Shown: positions 47,638 through 57,168, numbered from the stretch's first letter. The stretch is DNA of 64,000 nucleotides from an uncultured Pseudomonadota bacterium (GCA_903832085.1 CAIKZZ010000012.1:20834-84833); one strand, 5' to 3'. Numbers and translations: made by a program. Notes: generated by a model not told the origin, from the sequence alone.

Positions 47638-49124
47638 GGCTTTGCGGACAATAAGTAGTCAACGAGTAAGGCAACCGGTCGGCCCGTACTGCCCTTGTTC
47701 GCTCCCGTCACATAGGCAGACCCTGCGATATCAAGATGTGCCCACTTGAGCCCCTGAGTGAATTTCCACAAGAAGCAGCCAGCAGTGATCGCGCCACCAT
47801 CACGTCCAGCGACGTTTGCCATGTCAGCGAAATTGCTCTTCAGCTGCTCTTGGTATTCCTCCGAGAGGGGCAATTGCCAGCACGGATCTGCGGAGCGACG
47901 ACCCGCACTCAATAGGTTCTGAGCAAGTGTGTCGTCATTACTCATCATGCCGCTGACATGTTGGCCTAGTGCGACCACGCACGCGCCGGTCAAGGTCGCA
48001 ATGTCAATGACGGCAGTGGGTTTGAAGCGACGGCTATACGTGAGTGCATCGCACAGGATCAGCCGGCCCTCAGCGTCTGTATTTAATACTTCGATAGTCA
48101 GGCCCGACATCGAGGTGACGATGTCTCCTGGCTTTGTGGCCCGGCTGCCGGGCATGTTCTCGCAGGCAGGCACAATTCCAACGACATTGATTGGTGCTTT
48201 AATGGCAGCTAGTGCTTTGATTGTGCCAAATACGGCCGCAGCACCCGTCATATCAAACTTCATCTCATCCATGCCGCCCGGGTCTTTGAGCGAGATGCCA
48301 CCGGTATCAAAGGTGACGCCCTTGCCGACGAGTGCGGTCGGCGCCGCACCCTTCTTGCCGCCGCGGTATTCCATCACGATTAAACGCGCAGGCTCTGCCG
48401 TGCCGCGTGTGACTGACAAAAAGGAGCCCATACCAAGTCGTTTGAGGGCCGGCTCAGCAAGTACCGTTGTGCGGATGCTACGGTGAGTGCGCGCCATGCT
48501 CTTGGCGGTCGTCGCAAGATACGTCGGTGTGCACACGTTGGCTGGCAAGTTTGCTAAATCACGCGTGAGTGCGCTACCTGTACCGATGGCCTCACCATGA
48601 GCAATACCCGTTTGGACGGCGCCGAGTTCAGCTGGCGTGTGAGCGACCAGCGTGATCTGTGTCAACGCGGGTGGTGCCGGTTTACGACCCGATTTAAGGC
48701 TCGGGATCCGGTAGCTCGCTTGGGCAAGCGCCTGGGTTAGGAGTCGCGCCCGGTAATAGGCGTCGACACCTTCAACGGACTCTGTCGATAGATAGACGCA
48801 GGCGTCGCGTGCCGCACACTTCAGCAAAGCTTGCATGGCGGCGAGCGCGGCGCGGCGATAGGCCCGCAGATTCCAGCTGGCACGGGTGCCTAGACCCACG
48901 AGTAGCACCCGGGCGACAGGGCCTGTGCCGACATCAGGGATCAGCAAGGTGTCCCCAATGCTGCCCGCAAAATCCCCGCTCGCAACAATGCGGCTCAGTC
49001 GGCCCTTCAGCGTCTTATCAAGTGCTTTACCGTCTTTTGTGAGTTCTGCCTTGTCATAGACGCCAATAACGGCACAGTCAGTCCGGGCACTTAACTGAGC
49101 TTGGGTTTTCGCTACGCATTTCAT
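47634..49124 (-). CDS. pepA: Leucyl aminopeptidase PepA (M17)
   Basis: Two-metal cytosolic aminopeptidase of 496 aa; in E. coli PepA also binds DNA in Xer recombination and carAB regulation. Metal and catalytic motifs are 'VGKGVTFDTGGISLK', 'MKFDMTGAA' and 'NTDAEGRLILCD', with 'ATLTGACVVALG' following. This is the canonical copy; a diverged M17 paralogue is at 7348-8871. It is divergent from lptF, the arrangement found in E. coli. Confidence 0.97.
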   Translation of the reverse strand: MKCVAKTQAQLSARTDCAVIGVYDKAELTKDGKALDKTLKGRLSRIVASGDFAGSIGDTLLIPDVGTGPVARVLLVGLGTRASWNLRAYRRAALAAMQALLKCAARDACVYLSTESVEGVDAYYRARLLTQALAQASYRIPSLKSGRKPAPPALTQITLVAHTPAELGAVQTGIAHGEAIGTGSALTRDLANLPANVCTPTYLATTAKSMARTHRSIRTTVLAEPALKRLGMGSFLSVTRGTAEPARLIVMEYRGGKKGAAPTALVGKGVTFDTGGISLKDPGGMDEMKFDMTGAAAVFGTIKALAAIKAPINVVGIVPACENMPGSRATKPGDIVTSMSGLTIEVLNTDAEGRLILCDALTYSRRFKPTAVIDIATLTGACVVALGQHVSGMMSNDDTLAQNLLSAGRRSADPCWQLPLSEEYQEQLKSNFADMANVAGRDGGAITAGCFLWKFTQGLKWAHLDIAGSAYVTGANKGSTGRPVALLVDYLLSAKP

Positions 49125-49325
49125 ATCGCTCTCCAGCGTGCAAAGGGCAGCGAAAAGTGGCCGCCGCTCTTCTATGCGCGCTATTTTGGGTTTAAGTTAC
49201 GGTTCACGGCGCTTGGTCGCGCCGACGCCCCCGTCCCTGACGAGAGTGTACTGCATGGAATGGCCCGAGGCTTCAGTTCGAGAGGCTTTTTAGCGTTGTC
49301 ACTGGCGGTGGTGTGGGAGAGTGGT

Positions 49326-50399
49326 TTGAGTACGCTGGATCGCTATGTATTTCGCGAGGTTTTGCAGGCATGGCTGGCCGTCACAGGCTTGCTGCTGCTG
49401 ATCCTTGTGGGCAATGAGCTTGCCCAGATTCTCGGTCAGGCGGCCGAGCGGGGTTATCCACGCGACATCATTTTTGCGCTCATTGGGCTCACCTCAATCC
49501 AGAATCTGTCGGTCCTCATTCCCGTTGGTTTGTTGCTAGGCATCGTCATGGCACTTGGGCGCCTGTATCACGACAGCGAAATGGCCGCGATTCAGGCCTG
49601 CGGAGTGGGGCCACTGGGCTTGCTGCGTCCCATCGGCATACTCGCAATCGTGGTGAGTGCGCTGCTCGGCTGGATTTCCTTAAGCGGCGCTCCACATGCA
49701 TTTGGACGCGCGCAAGAGATTAAGCGTGACGCGTTGCGCGGTGCGGAGTTCGGCATGTTGGAACCGGGCGCCTTTCATGCCTTCGCTGGCGGCACGGCCG
49801 TGCTGTATGCAGGTTTTGCCGATGAAGATGGGACCTTGCGGCGGGTTTTTATTCAGCGGCGCGTGAATGATCGTATAGAGGTGGTGCTCGCGGATCGAGC
49901 GCGGCATGTCGTCGAGGAGGGTGGGGCGCTGCATACGCTCGTTCTGTATGACGGCGAGCGCTATGAGCTTGGTGCAGGCTCTCCAATCTCGCGCCGCATC
50001 CGGTTTGCGGAGCATGGCATCCCGGTACGTATAGGCGCCAAAGATGATGGTCCACCGCGGGTTGAGACCCGTGCCACCTTGGAGTTGTACCAAGATCCGA
50101 GCCTGCCGGCGCAAGCCGAGTTTCAGTGGCGCGTCTCGTTGCCATTAATGGCGCTGATCCTGGCGCTGATCGCCATACCACTTGCGCACTTGCAGCCACG
50201 GCAGGGGCGGTATGCACGCCTAGGCATTGTGATTTTAACGTTTTTTATTTACGTCAATGTTTTGTCGGCAGCCCGGACTTGGGTTGAGAAGGGGTGGGTT
50301 GTGCCTGAGCTTGGGATTTGGTGGGTACATGGTGTCGTACTCCTGCTGGCCGGATTTCTGTGGTCTAAGCAGTTAACACGACGCGCAGCTCGCATATGA
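49326..50399 (+). CDS. lptF: LPS export ABC transporter permease LptF
   Basis: Inner-membrane permease of the LptB2FG complex that extracts LPS for transport to the outer membrane. About 357 aa: three N-terminal helices ('DRYVFREVLQAWLAVTGLLLLILV', split), a periplasmic beta-jellyroll (about 130-265) and three C-terminal helices. The start is TTG 49326, giving MSTLDRYVFREV as in the family, with GGGAGA five bases upstream; longer starts up to 49101 add a non-homologous leader. ATGA overlap with lptG. Confidence 0.93.
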   Translation: MSTLDRYVFREVLQAWLAVTGLLLLILVGNELAQILGQAAERGYPRDIIFALIGLTSIQNLSVLIPVGLLLGIVMALGRLYHDSEMAAIQACGVGPLGLLRPIGILAIVVSALLGWISLSGAPHAFGRAQEIKRDALRGAEFGMLEPGAFHAFAGGTAVLYAGFADEDGTLRRVFIQRRVNDRIEVVLADRARHVVEEGGALHTLVLYDGERYELGAGSPISRRIRFAEHGIPVRIGAKDDGPPRVETRATLELYQDPSLPAQAEFQWRVSLPLMALILALIAIPLAHLQPRQGRYARLGIVILTFFIYVNVLSAARTWVEKGWVVPELGIWWVHGVVLLLAGFLWSKQLTRRAARI

Positions 50400-51475
50400 A
50401 GCTCATCGATCGCTACTTGATTCGTGAAGTATTGGCATTTTCAGCGCTCGTGATGCTATTGCTGACCTGTCTGTCGGCGCTATTCGTCTTTATCGATCAG
50501 CAAAGCGATATCGGCGTCGGTTCGTACGGGATGACTGAGGCTTTCTTGGTGACTGCGCTGTCGTTGCCGCAGCAAGCGTTTCAGTTACTGCCGATCGCGG
50601 CGCTGATTGGCGCTTTGTTGGGCTTGGGTAACCTTGCGCGCGGTAGCGAGTTGATTGTGTTGCGCTCGGCTGGTGTGTCAGTTGCTCGTATTGCCGGATC
50701 CGCCGCTGGAGCAGGCATTGTGTTGTTACTTATAGGCGGTGTGGTGGGCGAGTTTTTTGCGCCACCCTTGCAAGCCTACTCAGATCAGATCAAGACCTTC
50801 GCAAAGTATAGTCATGTCAGTTTCGCTGGTCGGTCTGGTCTTTGGGTCAAGGATGGCAGCCGCGTGATGAGTATCGCGCGTCAGTCGACGGATAGCGTGT
50901 TTGGTGGGGTCTATCTATATGACCTTGCCGAGGATGTAGACGGACGCCAGCACTTGGTGTCAGTTGCACGTGCGGAGCGTGCTGAATTTATTTCCGGCAA
51001 AAATTGGCTACTGAAAGGGTATGTAGACTCGGTATTTGGGGCTGATCAGTTAGTAAACCACCGTCTCGCTACCTTTGCGCTTGAGACAGAGATTAACCCT
51101 GAGTTCTTGGGCGTCGCTGTGGTGAATTCCGATGCGCTGCCAGTGCGTGGTTTGTTGCGGTACTTAAGTCATTTGCGCGCCAATAGTCTAGGCACCCACA
51201 CTTGGGAGGTGGCGCTCTGGACACGTATTGCGAGAAGTTTATCGACTGTGCTGATGTGTATGTTAGCTGTTCCCTTCGTTTTTGGGTCATTGCGTTCCGT
51301 CGGCGCGGGTTCACGTCTCGTGGTTGGTATTATCGTTGGCGTTATTTATTTTCTGGTTAATCGCACGCTTGAAAATAGTGGTGAGGTGTATGGCTTCAGT
51401 CCGCTAGTCATTGGCTGGGGGCCGGTTGGATTGCTCGCGCTCGTAACAGCTGTCGGCATTGTGCGGGTGCGCTAA
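50396..51475 (+). CDS. lptG: LPS export ABC transporter permease LptG
   Basis: Partner permease of LptF, 359 aa. It begins 'MKLIDRYLIREVLAFSALVMLLLT' (split) and has the same six-helix plus periplasmic jellyroll plan; 'GNLARGSELIVLRSAGVS' is the conserved coupling-helix region. The start overlaps lptF by ATGA. The ATPase LptB is not in this window. Confidence 0.96.
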   Translation: MKLIDRYLIREVLAFSALVMLLLTCLSALFVFIDQQSDIGVGSYGMTEAFLVTALSLPQQAFQLLPIAALIGALLGLGNLARGSELIVLRSAGVSVARIAGSAAGAGIVLLLIGGVVGEFFAPPLQAYSDQIKTFAKYSHVSFAGRSGLWVKDGSRVMSIARQSTDSVFGGVYLYDLAEDVDGRQHLVSVARAERAEFISGKNWLLKGYVDSVFGADQLVNHRLATFALETEINPEFLGVAVVNSDALPVRGLLRYLSHLRANSLGTHTWEVALWTRIARSLSTVLMCMLAVPFVFGSLRSVGAGSRLVVGIIVGVIYFLVNRTLENSGEVYGFSPLVIGWGPVGLLALVTAVGIVRVR

Positions 51476-51479
51476 CGAA

Positions 51480-52037
51480 TTATGGCTGTACGTTTGGGCT
51501 CGGCTTAAGTTTGGTCGTTGCGGTCATACGAGTGCCAGACCAGCGATCGTGCAGCGTTCCGCTCTTGGTGAGCGTGTTAAATCCAAAGCTAATCAATAAC
51601 GGCATCAAGAACACGAGTGTAGGCCATCCAGTAATGCGCTTGGCCATAAGCAGTAGTACGCCGCTAATCGCGCAGAGGTACATCGGGGTGGCAATAAGGA
51701 GTCGGATGGCCGATTGGCGCCACTTGAGTTTTCCTCCTGAGGCCGAGATCAGGGTGAGGTGCCACGCTTTCATGCCCAGTGTCTGGCCACGACGCGTCCA
51801 GCAGCTGCCGAAGTAATACGCAATGCTCACGACCAGTGCTGCCCGATACACATACTCGGCCGCACCGATGCTCCGAAAGGTGAGCGCTTCCCCATGAGTA
51901 TAAATCTGTAGTAGCGCGGTGATCAGCATGAGCACTGCCGTGACCAGCAAGCCGTCATAGGTGGCCGATGCGAGTTGCTTGAAGGTGCCTGCTGGCTTGG
52001 CATCGGAGGATGTCACGTTGACTGGTGTCATAGGCAA
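51480..52037 (-). CDS. RDD family membrane protein
   Basis: Inner-membrane protein of 185 aa with about four helices. 'LASATYDGLLVTAVLMLI' has the family's first motif in altered form (the usual RxxD/RxxxxxD reads A-T-Y-D), and 'RRGQTLGMKAWHLTLISASGG' and 'SGTLHDRWSGTRMT' are typical of RDD proteins. Found next to lptG in many Gammaproteobacteria. Function is not defined; some family members are ion exchangers. Confidence 0.87.
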   Translation of the reverse strand: MPMTPVNVTSSDAKPAGTFKQLASATYDGLLVTAVLMLITALLQIYTHGEALTFRSIGAAEYVYRAALVVSIAYYFGSCWTRRGQTLGMKAWHLTLISASGGKLKWRQSAIRLLIATPMYLCAISGVLLLMAKRITGWPTLVFLMPLLISFGFNTLTKSGTLHDRWSGTRMTATTKLKPSPNVQP

Positions 52038-52272
52038 TCAAAACCTTGATTTCAAAGAGGTCATGTCGGGCCAATGGGGCGCAATTCGTCGGTTAATTTT
52101 GCGTGGTATATGCGCATTGTGCAAAGTCAGATCATTGTGCGCAACTGTCCTACCTAGGCAGTTGCCGGACGCGTGTGTATTTGTAGAGGGTTATCTGCGA
52201 TTTTATTCAAGAGGTGTTCACTTCACGTGCGAGTGCGAGCATGATGGCAGTCATCGTGTTTGATGGTGACGT

Positions 52273-53007
52273 ATGACTCAGCCGCCGATGCCTATAGGTA
52301 CTGCTACCGATCAGCGTTCAAGTGAGTCTGGGGTTCGCGTCTGGGATGTGGGCGTGCGGATTGGGCATTGGGGCTTGGTGCTCGCGGTCATCGGTTCGTT
52401 TACCACACATTATGTAGGTGACCGCGTTTTCTGGTTGCATGTGTGGTGTGGTTATGTGGTGTTGACGCTCATTATCAGTCGTTCGATTTGGGGCGTTATT
52501 GGCACCCGCTATGCGCGCTTTGCGCAGTTTGTGCGAGGGCCGCGCGCGGTCTGGGCCTCGCGTCTCGAATTATTTCCTCGTCACCATCGTCCGATGGTCG
52601 GTCATACGCCCGTCGGCGGCTGGATGATTCTGCTACTGCTCACGGTACTTGGGGCCCAGGCGCTAACAGGTTTGTTTGCCAATGATGCGGTCATTGAGAC
52701 AGGCCCTTTGATGGGTTATGTCAGCATGCGCTTGAGTAATCGACTCAGTCAGTGGCACGAATGGCTGTCTTTTCTGATCATAGCGCTGGTGACCGTGCAT
52801 GTGCTGGCCGCTTTTTACTACCGATGGGTGCTGCGCGACGATGTGATCACGCCACTGATCACGGGTAAGAAGCGCCATGTGGCTGCTACCGAGGGAATTC
52901 CAAGCGCTGGCGCTTGGGGGGCACTCGCGATCCTGCTGCTGGTGGCCGCTGTGCTCGCTTGGCTGATCTTGCGCGCGCCGGCGGCACCTGACTTGCTGAT
53001 GGGCTAA
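52273..53007 (+). CDS. Cytochrome b561-type di-heme membrane protein
   Basis: Inner-membrane cytochrome b of 244 aa with four helices in the core and an extra C-terminal anchor ('GALAILLLVAAVLAWLIL'). Candidate heme ligands are the histidines in 'VRIGHWGLV', 'FWLHVWCGY', 'LSQWHEWLSF' and 'VTVHVLAAFYYR'. 'RYARFAQFVRGPRAV' is characteristic of the family that passes electrons to soluble c-type cytochromes. It converges on a cytochrome c' gene, a common partner. The 235 bases upstream to the RDD gene hold no evident gene. Confidence 0.9.
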   Translation: MTQPPMPIGTATDQRSSESGVRVWDVGVRIGHWGLVLAVIGSFTTHYVGDRVFWLHVWCGYVVLTLIISRSIWGVIGTRYARFAQFVRGPRAVWASRLELFPRHHRPMVGHTPVGGWMILLLLTVLGAQALTGLFANDAVIETGPLMGYVSMRLSNRLSQWHEWLSFLIIALVTVHVLAAFYYRWVLRDDVITPLITGKKRHVAATEGIPSAGAWGALAILLLVAAVLAWLILRAPAAPDLLMG

Positions 53008-53050
53008 GGTTGAGGTCTGGCCCGAGCGCGCGCTGGTATTTAGGTTATTT

Positions 53051-53530
53051 TTAGTCGCGGTCCTTTTCTTTGAATTTCTCGTGGCAGTCTTTGCACACTT
53101 GTACTAGCTCCGTGTAAGCCGGCTTAATTTTCGTTAGATCGCCACTTTGCGACACAGTCGCCAAGTTGGTACTGCGCGTCTCAAACTTCTTAAGTAAAGC
53201 CTCAAACTCTGCGCGTTGCGTCCAGACGTTTTCCTTGGCTTCTGTCTTGCCCTTAATGTAAGAGCCCGGTGGGAAGCCTTCCAGAAGCATCGGGGCCAGT
53301 GCCGCTACGCGATTGGCGTGCTTGGTAAACGCCGCCGCGTCGTAGGCTTTTTTTCCATCGACCATGGCGTGCATGGGCGAGACGTTCCAGCCAATCACGT
53401 GATACACCGAGTGCCGATACTCTATAGCTTGGTTGCCGGCATCCGACGCCGCATCGTGCGACAGCGCCGTCATAGAGGTCAGTAAAATGCTGCCACTGAT
53501 GATGAGTTTGCTAAGTCGAGATGACATCAT
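53051..53530 (-). CDS. Cytochrome c' / c-556 family protein
   Basis: Periplasmic c-type cytochrome of 159 aa. It has a signal peptide ('LIISGSILLTSMTALSHD'), a four-helix bundle body and a C-terminal heme site 'CKDCHEKFKEK' (CxxCH). The helix with 'EYRHSVYHVIGWNVSPMHAMVDGK' (split) is typical of this family. Likely electron partner of the convergent cytochrome b561. Confidence 0.93.
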   Translation of the reverse strand: MMSSRLSKLIISGSILLTSMTALSHDAASDAGNQAIEYRHSVYHVIGWNVSPMHAMVDGKKAYDAAAFTKHANRVAALAPMLLEGFPPGSYIKGKTEAKENVWTQRAEFEALLKKFETRSTNLATVSQSGDLTKIKPAYTELVQVCKDCHEKFKEKDRD

Positions 53531-53573
53531 AAATTACTCCTAGGCAATTCAAGTCGTGCGGCGGGTGCTTTGC

Positions 53574-53954
53574 TTAACCACCCGCTACAAAAATACGTAC
53601 AGTGGTTATTATACTAATAAGCCAAAGGATTGTGCGCAATGTTGCAAAGTCAGTCAAATAAGCAATTAAGTAAAGAAAGCGGGTTCCCACAAAAATAAGT
53701 GCCAAGGTGTCCACCTTGCCCTGTGGTGCGCCTGTGTAGTGCGCCACTAAGACCGCTACTGCAAACAGGGGAAATGCCTCAAATCCATTCAAATGCGCGG
53801 CATAGGCGCGCGCACGCCAGCCGGTGAGAGTGGCGAGCCACGCGCGTGGTAGGTGGTTGTCAAAGCCAGGGCCTGCCTTGGCGGCTGCGATAGCGACATA
53901 GGGGAGTAAGCCGGCGGTCAGCACACACCACAGAGAAATCGTCATGGTCGTCAC
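53574..53954 (-). CDS. MAPEG family membrane protein
   Basis: Four-helix membrane protein of 126 aa. 'NHLPRAWLATLTGWRARAYAAHLNGFEAFPLFAVAVLVA' (split) with conserved N, E and F residues, and 'LIFVGTRFLYLIAYLTDFATLR' (split), match bacterial MAPEG proteins related to microsomal glutathione transferases. Enzymatic activity is not shown for this subgroup. Confidence 0.88.
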   Translation of the reverse strand: MTTMTISLWCVLTAGLLPYVAIAAAKAGPGFDNHLPRAWLATLTGWRARAYAAHLNGFEAFPLFAVAVLVAHYTGAPQGKVDTLALIFVGTRFLYLIAYLTDFATLRTILWLISIITTVRIFVAGG

Positions 53955-54028
53955 TCCTCAGTAAGGCAAGAATGGTATCGGTATTGGTTAAGTTGAGTGT
54001 GCGCGCTTTTTAACGACGCGCAGGTTTC

Positions 54029-55765
54029 TTATGGAAGCGTTTTCGTGTGGGGCCGTGATGGCTGGTAACCTGGGCCGCGTAGGACATGGCCTGGGAGCGC
54101 ACCGGTCATTTGACCCCCATCAATCACGGGGATGCCATTAACGAGCACCCACTGCATGCCCTCGGAGAGTTGATTCGGGGCCGCAAAAGTAGCCCGATCG
54201 GTAACTGTGAGGGGATCAAAGACGACAAGATCTGCAGCCAAGCCTTGCTTGATGAGCCCCCGGTCCGTGAGGTGCATGCGTGCAGCTGGCAGCGCCGTAA
54301 ATTTGCGGATAGCGTCTTCAAGGCTCAGTAGATGCTCCTCGCGCACGTATTTGCGCAAAATACGCGGGAATGTGCCGTAGGCCCGTGGGTGAGGGTGCTC
54401 CTTCGCCAGGGGTCCATCCGTGGCACTGCCAGAGCTGTCATTGTCGGCCGACGTCCACGGTTGTTTTAAGGCAACCGCCACGTCAGCTTCATTCATCCCA
54501 AAGACCGCACAGGCGGTGTTGCCGTTGTCTTCAATCAGTATGTTGAGCAACGTATCCAGCGGATCGGTGCCGCGCTCTTTGGCAATTTGTGCGATCGTTT
54601 GACCTTGCAGCGCAGAAAGCGATTGGTTATGCACCACGCCAACTAAAATCGACTCAGGGCCTTCGACCTCGGACCACTCGTTATCCCAGGTGGTACTCGG
54701 CTTTAGCATATCAGCGCGGATGCGGGCGCGACTTGTGGGGTCTTTAAGGCGTTCAATCAGTTGTACAGTGCCGCCATCGTGCGCCCACGGCGGCACGAAG
54801 GCTGACATGTCGTTAAACCAGGCGGGATAGGCATAGGTGTCAGCCGTAATATCAAGGCCATTTGCGCGCGCCGCATTAATGCGCGCAACGATGGCAGGCA
54901 TGGTGCCCCAGTTGGCTTTACCCGCTATTTTTAAGTGCCAGATTTCGACCGGAATAGAGGCGTCCTGTGCAATACGAAACACTTCGTCTAAAGACGCATT
55001 AATTGCGTCTCCCTCCGAGCGCATGTGGGTGGCGTAAATGCCTCCCAGTTGGCCGGCCTCCTTGGCCAAAGCAATCAGTTCCTCGGTGCTCGCGTAGGGT
55101 GCGGGTGCATACTCGAGCGAGCTTGATAATCCCATGGCGCCGTCGAGCATGGCTTCTTTGACCAGCGTGCGCATGCGGATGAGTTCTGTAGGTGTGGGTG
55201 GTCTGTTATCACCGCCAATGACAACGGAGCGTATGGTGGTGGCGCCCACGTAGGAGCCTACGTTGATGCCAATTTTTTGACGCTCGAGTCGCGCATAGTA
55301 CTGGTCTAAAGTCTGCCAATCAGCCTTGATGCCGTAATGGGTAAGAGCAGCTTGGAGCTCATCGAGTGCGTGTCCGGCAAGCGGTGCAATGGAGTTCCCT
55401 TCGCCAGTGATTTCGGTCGTGATGCCCTGGTAGATCTTTGATGGTAAACGGGGCTCGACCAACACGGTGAGCTCGGATTGGCCGAGCATGTCGATGAAAC
55501 CAGGTGCAATGACTTTGCCTGCGACATCAATGCGTCGCTTGGTCACCCGTTGATCCAGTTTGCCGATGGCCATAATCTTGCCATCGCGTATGCCGATGTC
55601 TCCTTGGTACCACGGTGAGCCGCTGCCATCGACGATATGTCCGTTGGCCAATACCAGATCAAAAGCCTGTGCTGTTGTTTGAGCTTGGACGCTAGCGCTC
55701 GCAAAGCTAATGATAGTCAGTAGTGCAAGGCGGGCAGGTGTGCAGCGGCTGGTTTTTTGGCCCAT
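54029..55765 (-). CDS. Exported D-aminoacylase-like amidohydrolase
   Basis: Amidohydrolase-superfamily protein of 578 aa with a signal peptide ('LALLTIISFASASVQAQ'). It matches N-acyl-D-amino-acid deacylases: 'ANGHIVDGSGSPWYQGDIGIRDGKI' (split), 'KIYQGITTEITGEGNS', histidines in 'YATHMRSEG' and 'EIWHLKIAG', and the C-terminal 'HPHPRAYGTFPRIL'. However, the usual HxH after 'PGFID' is replaced by MLGQSE, and the zinc-binding cysteine region reads GEG. I think this is a recognised subgroup, so activity may differ. ATG 55765 is chosen for GGAG six bases upstream; an in-frame upstream start is not supported. Confidence 0.88.
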   Translation of the reverse strand: MGQKTSRCTPARLALLTIISFASASVQAQTTAQAFDLVLANGHIVDGSGSPWYQGDIGIRDGKIMAIGKLDQRVTKRRIDVAGKVIAPGFIDMLGQSELTVLVEPRLPSKIYQGITTEITGEGNSIAPLAGHALDELQAALTHYGIKADWQTLDQYYARLERQKIGINVGSYVGATTIRSVVIGGDNRPPTPTELIRMRTLVKEAMLDGAMGLSSSLEYAPAPYASTEELIALAKEAGQLGGIYATHMRSEGDAINASLDEVFRIAQDASIPVEIWHLKIAGKANWGTMPAIVARINAARANGLDITADTYAYPAWFNDMSAFVPPWAHDGGTVQLIERLKDPTSRARIRADMLKPSTTWDNEWSEVEGPESILVGVVHNQSLSALQGQTIAQIAKERGTDPLDTLLNILIEDNGNTACAVFGMNEADVAVALKQPWTSADNDSSGSATDGPLAKEHPHPRAYGTFPRILRKYVREEHLLSLEDAIRKFTALPAARMHLTDRGLIKQGLAADLVVFDPLTVTDRATFAAPNQLSEGMQWVLVNGIPVIDGGQMTGALPGHVLRGPGYQPSRPHTKTLP

Positions 55766-56083
55766 GTGACGCTCCAGGTGAAGGATGCGCTTACTGTAAC
55801 CCTGTCGTGTGCTGCTGTGGGCTCGGACTGGTATGTAACTTCTAATGCCATCATGTCGCACCAGTCGTGTGCAATTAATGCCACAAAATGATTATAACCT
55901 TTTGTATTTAAAGATATTTACCAAAAATCAGCGCAATTGAGCAGCGCGCCCGATCGTTGTGCTGTGCTCGTCCTGATTTGTCGGGGTTCACCTGCCTGTG
56001 AATAAAGTAGCTGTACGCGGGTGCGCTTGGCACAATCGGGCGCGTCAGCATGCGTTTTAGGCCAGTTTTCAAGGAGCCCTCCG
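55766..56083. other. Intergenic region between amidohydrolase and NTF2-like genes
   Basis: About 318 bases between divergent genes, with an AT-rich core around 55885-55930. It should hold the promoters for both. The end has AAGGAG (56071-56076), the ribosome-binding site for the NTF2-like gene. No further gene or RNA is visible. Confidence 0.4.
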
Positions 56084-56665
56084 ATGAGCGCGTTAACTCC
56101 AGAACTACAAGAGCTAGTCGACCGACAGAAGATTTATCACGTACTAACGAGCTACTGTCAGGCGCTCGATCGCTGCGATGTGAATTTGATGAAGCAGGTG
56201 TATTGGGAAGATGGGTTTGATGATCACGGCGTCTTTGCAGGCAATGCCCAAGAATTCGCTGAATTCATCATTAAAGGGATTCAGGAGTGGTTTGAAGTCA
56301 CCATGCATGCGATTTGTAATATCCACATGGAATTGGATGGCGACGTCGCGCATACAGAGTCGTACTTATTTGCCTATCACAAGATCAAGGGGACGCCCGC
56401 CAAGATTGAAGGCTGGTTTGGTGAGGAGTATTTGAAGAAATTTGCAGGTCATGTAGCCGATGGTGTGGGCCAGGATTTCTTCTACGGTGGGCGTTACTGC
56501 GACCGGCTTGAGAAGCGCAATGGCATTTGGCGGATCCAAAAGCGGGTGGTTGTTATGGACTGGAATATGAATCAGCCCACCTCTGAAATTCTCTCGCAAG
56601 GCATGTTCAAGACGCTCGCGATTCGGGGTAAGCGTGACCGTAGCGATCCGGTGTATGAGCGGTGA
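56084..56665 (+). CDS. NTF2/SnoaL-like domain protein
   Basis: Cytoplasmic protein of 193 aa with a cone-shaped NTF2-like fold predicted from 'LVDRQKIYHVLTSYCQALDRCDVNLMKQVYWEDGFDDHG' (split) and 'GGRYCDRLEKRNGIWRIQKRVVVMDW' (split), the pattern of SnoaL_4 proteins. Family members include dehydratases, isomerases and subunits of aromatic-ring or steroid enzymes. D28 and H48 region residues could be catalytic but no catabolic neighbours are present. ATG 56084 has AAGGAG eight bases upstream. Confidence 0.85.
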   Translation: MSALTPELQELVDRQKIYHVLTSYCQALDRCDVNLMKQVYWEDGFDDHGVFAGNAQEFAEFIIKGIQEWFEVTMHAICNIHMELDGDVAHTESYLFAYHKIKGTPAKIEGWFGEEYLKKFAGHVADGVGQDFFYGGRYCDRLEKRNGIWRIQKRVVVMDWNMNQPTSEILSQGMFKTLAIRGKRDRSDPVYER

Positions 56666-56808
56666 TGGACAGCGCCCTGATGTGGGCATAGGATTCAGGG
56701 GTTCGGTCAGCTGGGAGCGTCATTTCTTTAGAATCGTTGAGCAGTAACAATCCGCGTTTTTCGGCTGGCTTGAATTTAAAATAATTACTACTTTCAAGGG
56801 GCGTATAC

Positions 56809-57117
56809 ATGGATATTTATAAAATTGCCGCGTTGCTCGGTGTGGTGCTTGCTGTGGTTGCCGCCTTTGTCGCTGTACCTTATTCGGGGGCTGCGCTCGC
56901 CATTTTGGGAGCTGTTGTGGGTTGGGGTGTGGCATCCGACGTGCAGGTGCGCGTGATTGCCTCTGCCATTGCCTTGCACCTCGTCGCAAATGCCTTTGAT
57001 ACAATTCCGACGGTGGGACCGACACTGACCAGCATCATCGGCGCTATCGGTTCCATGGTGGCAGGCGCTGCGGTGCTGATTATTCTGCGCAATACCTATA
57101 ATCGCATGATGCCGTAG
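56809..57117 (+). CDS. Small membrane protein of unknown function
   Basis: Not recognised. The 102-aa product has three hydrophobic segments ('IAALLGVVLAVVAAFVAVPY', 'GAALAILGAVVGWGVA', 'LTSIIGAIGSMVAGAAVLIIL') and almost no charged residues between them; it ends 'RNTYNRMMP'. A good ribosome-binding site (AAGGGG) precedes ATG 56809, and a terminator follows, so it looks like a real single-gene unit. Glycine and alanine richness suggests tight helix packing. Confidence 0.7.
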   Translation: MDIYKIAALLGVVLAVVAAFVAVPYSGAALAILGAVVGWGVASDVQVRVIASAIALHLVANAFDTIPTVGPTLTSIIGAIGSMVAGAAVLIILRNTYNRMMP

Positions 57118-57128
57118 GCCTAGCCTTA

Positions 57129-57163
57129 ACACCGGCCTGCCTGTGAGCGGGCCGGTGTCTTTA
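57129..57163. terminator. Rho-independent terminator
   Basis: ACACCGGCC (57129-57137) pairs with GGCCGGTGT (57150-57158), followed by CTTT. It separates the small membrane protein gene from the convergent lipoprotein gene. The T-run is short. Confidence 0.75.
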
Positions 57164-57168
57164 AGGCG

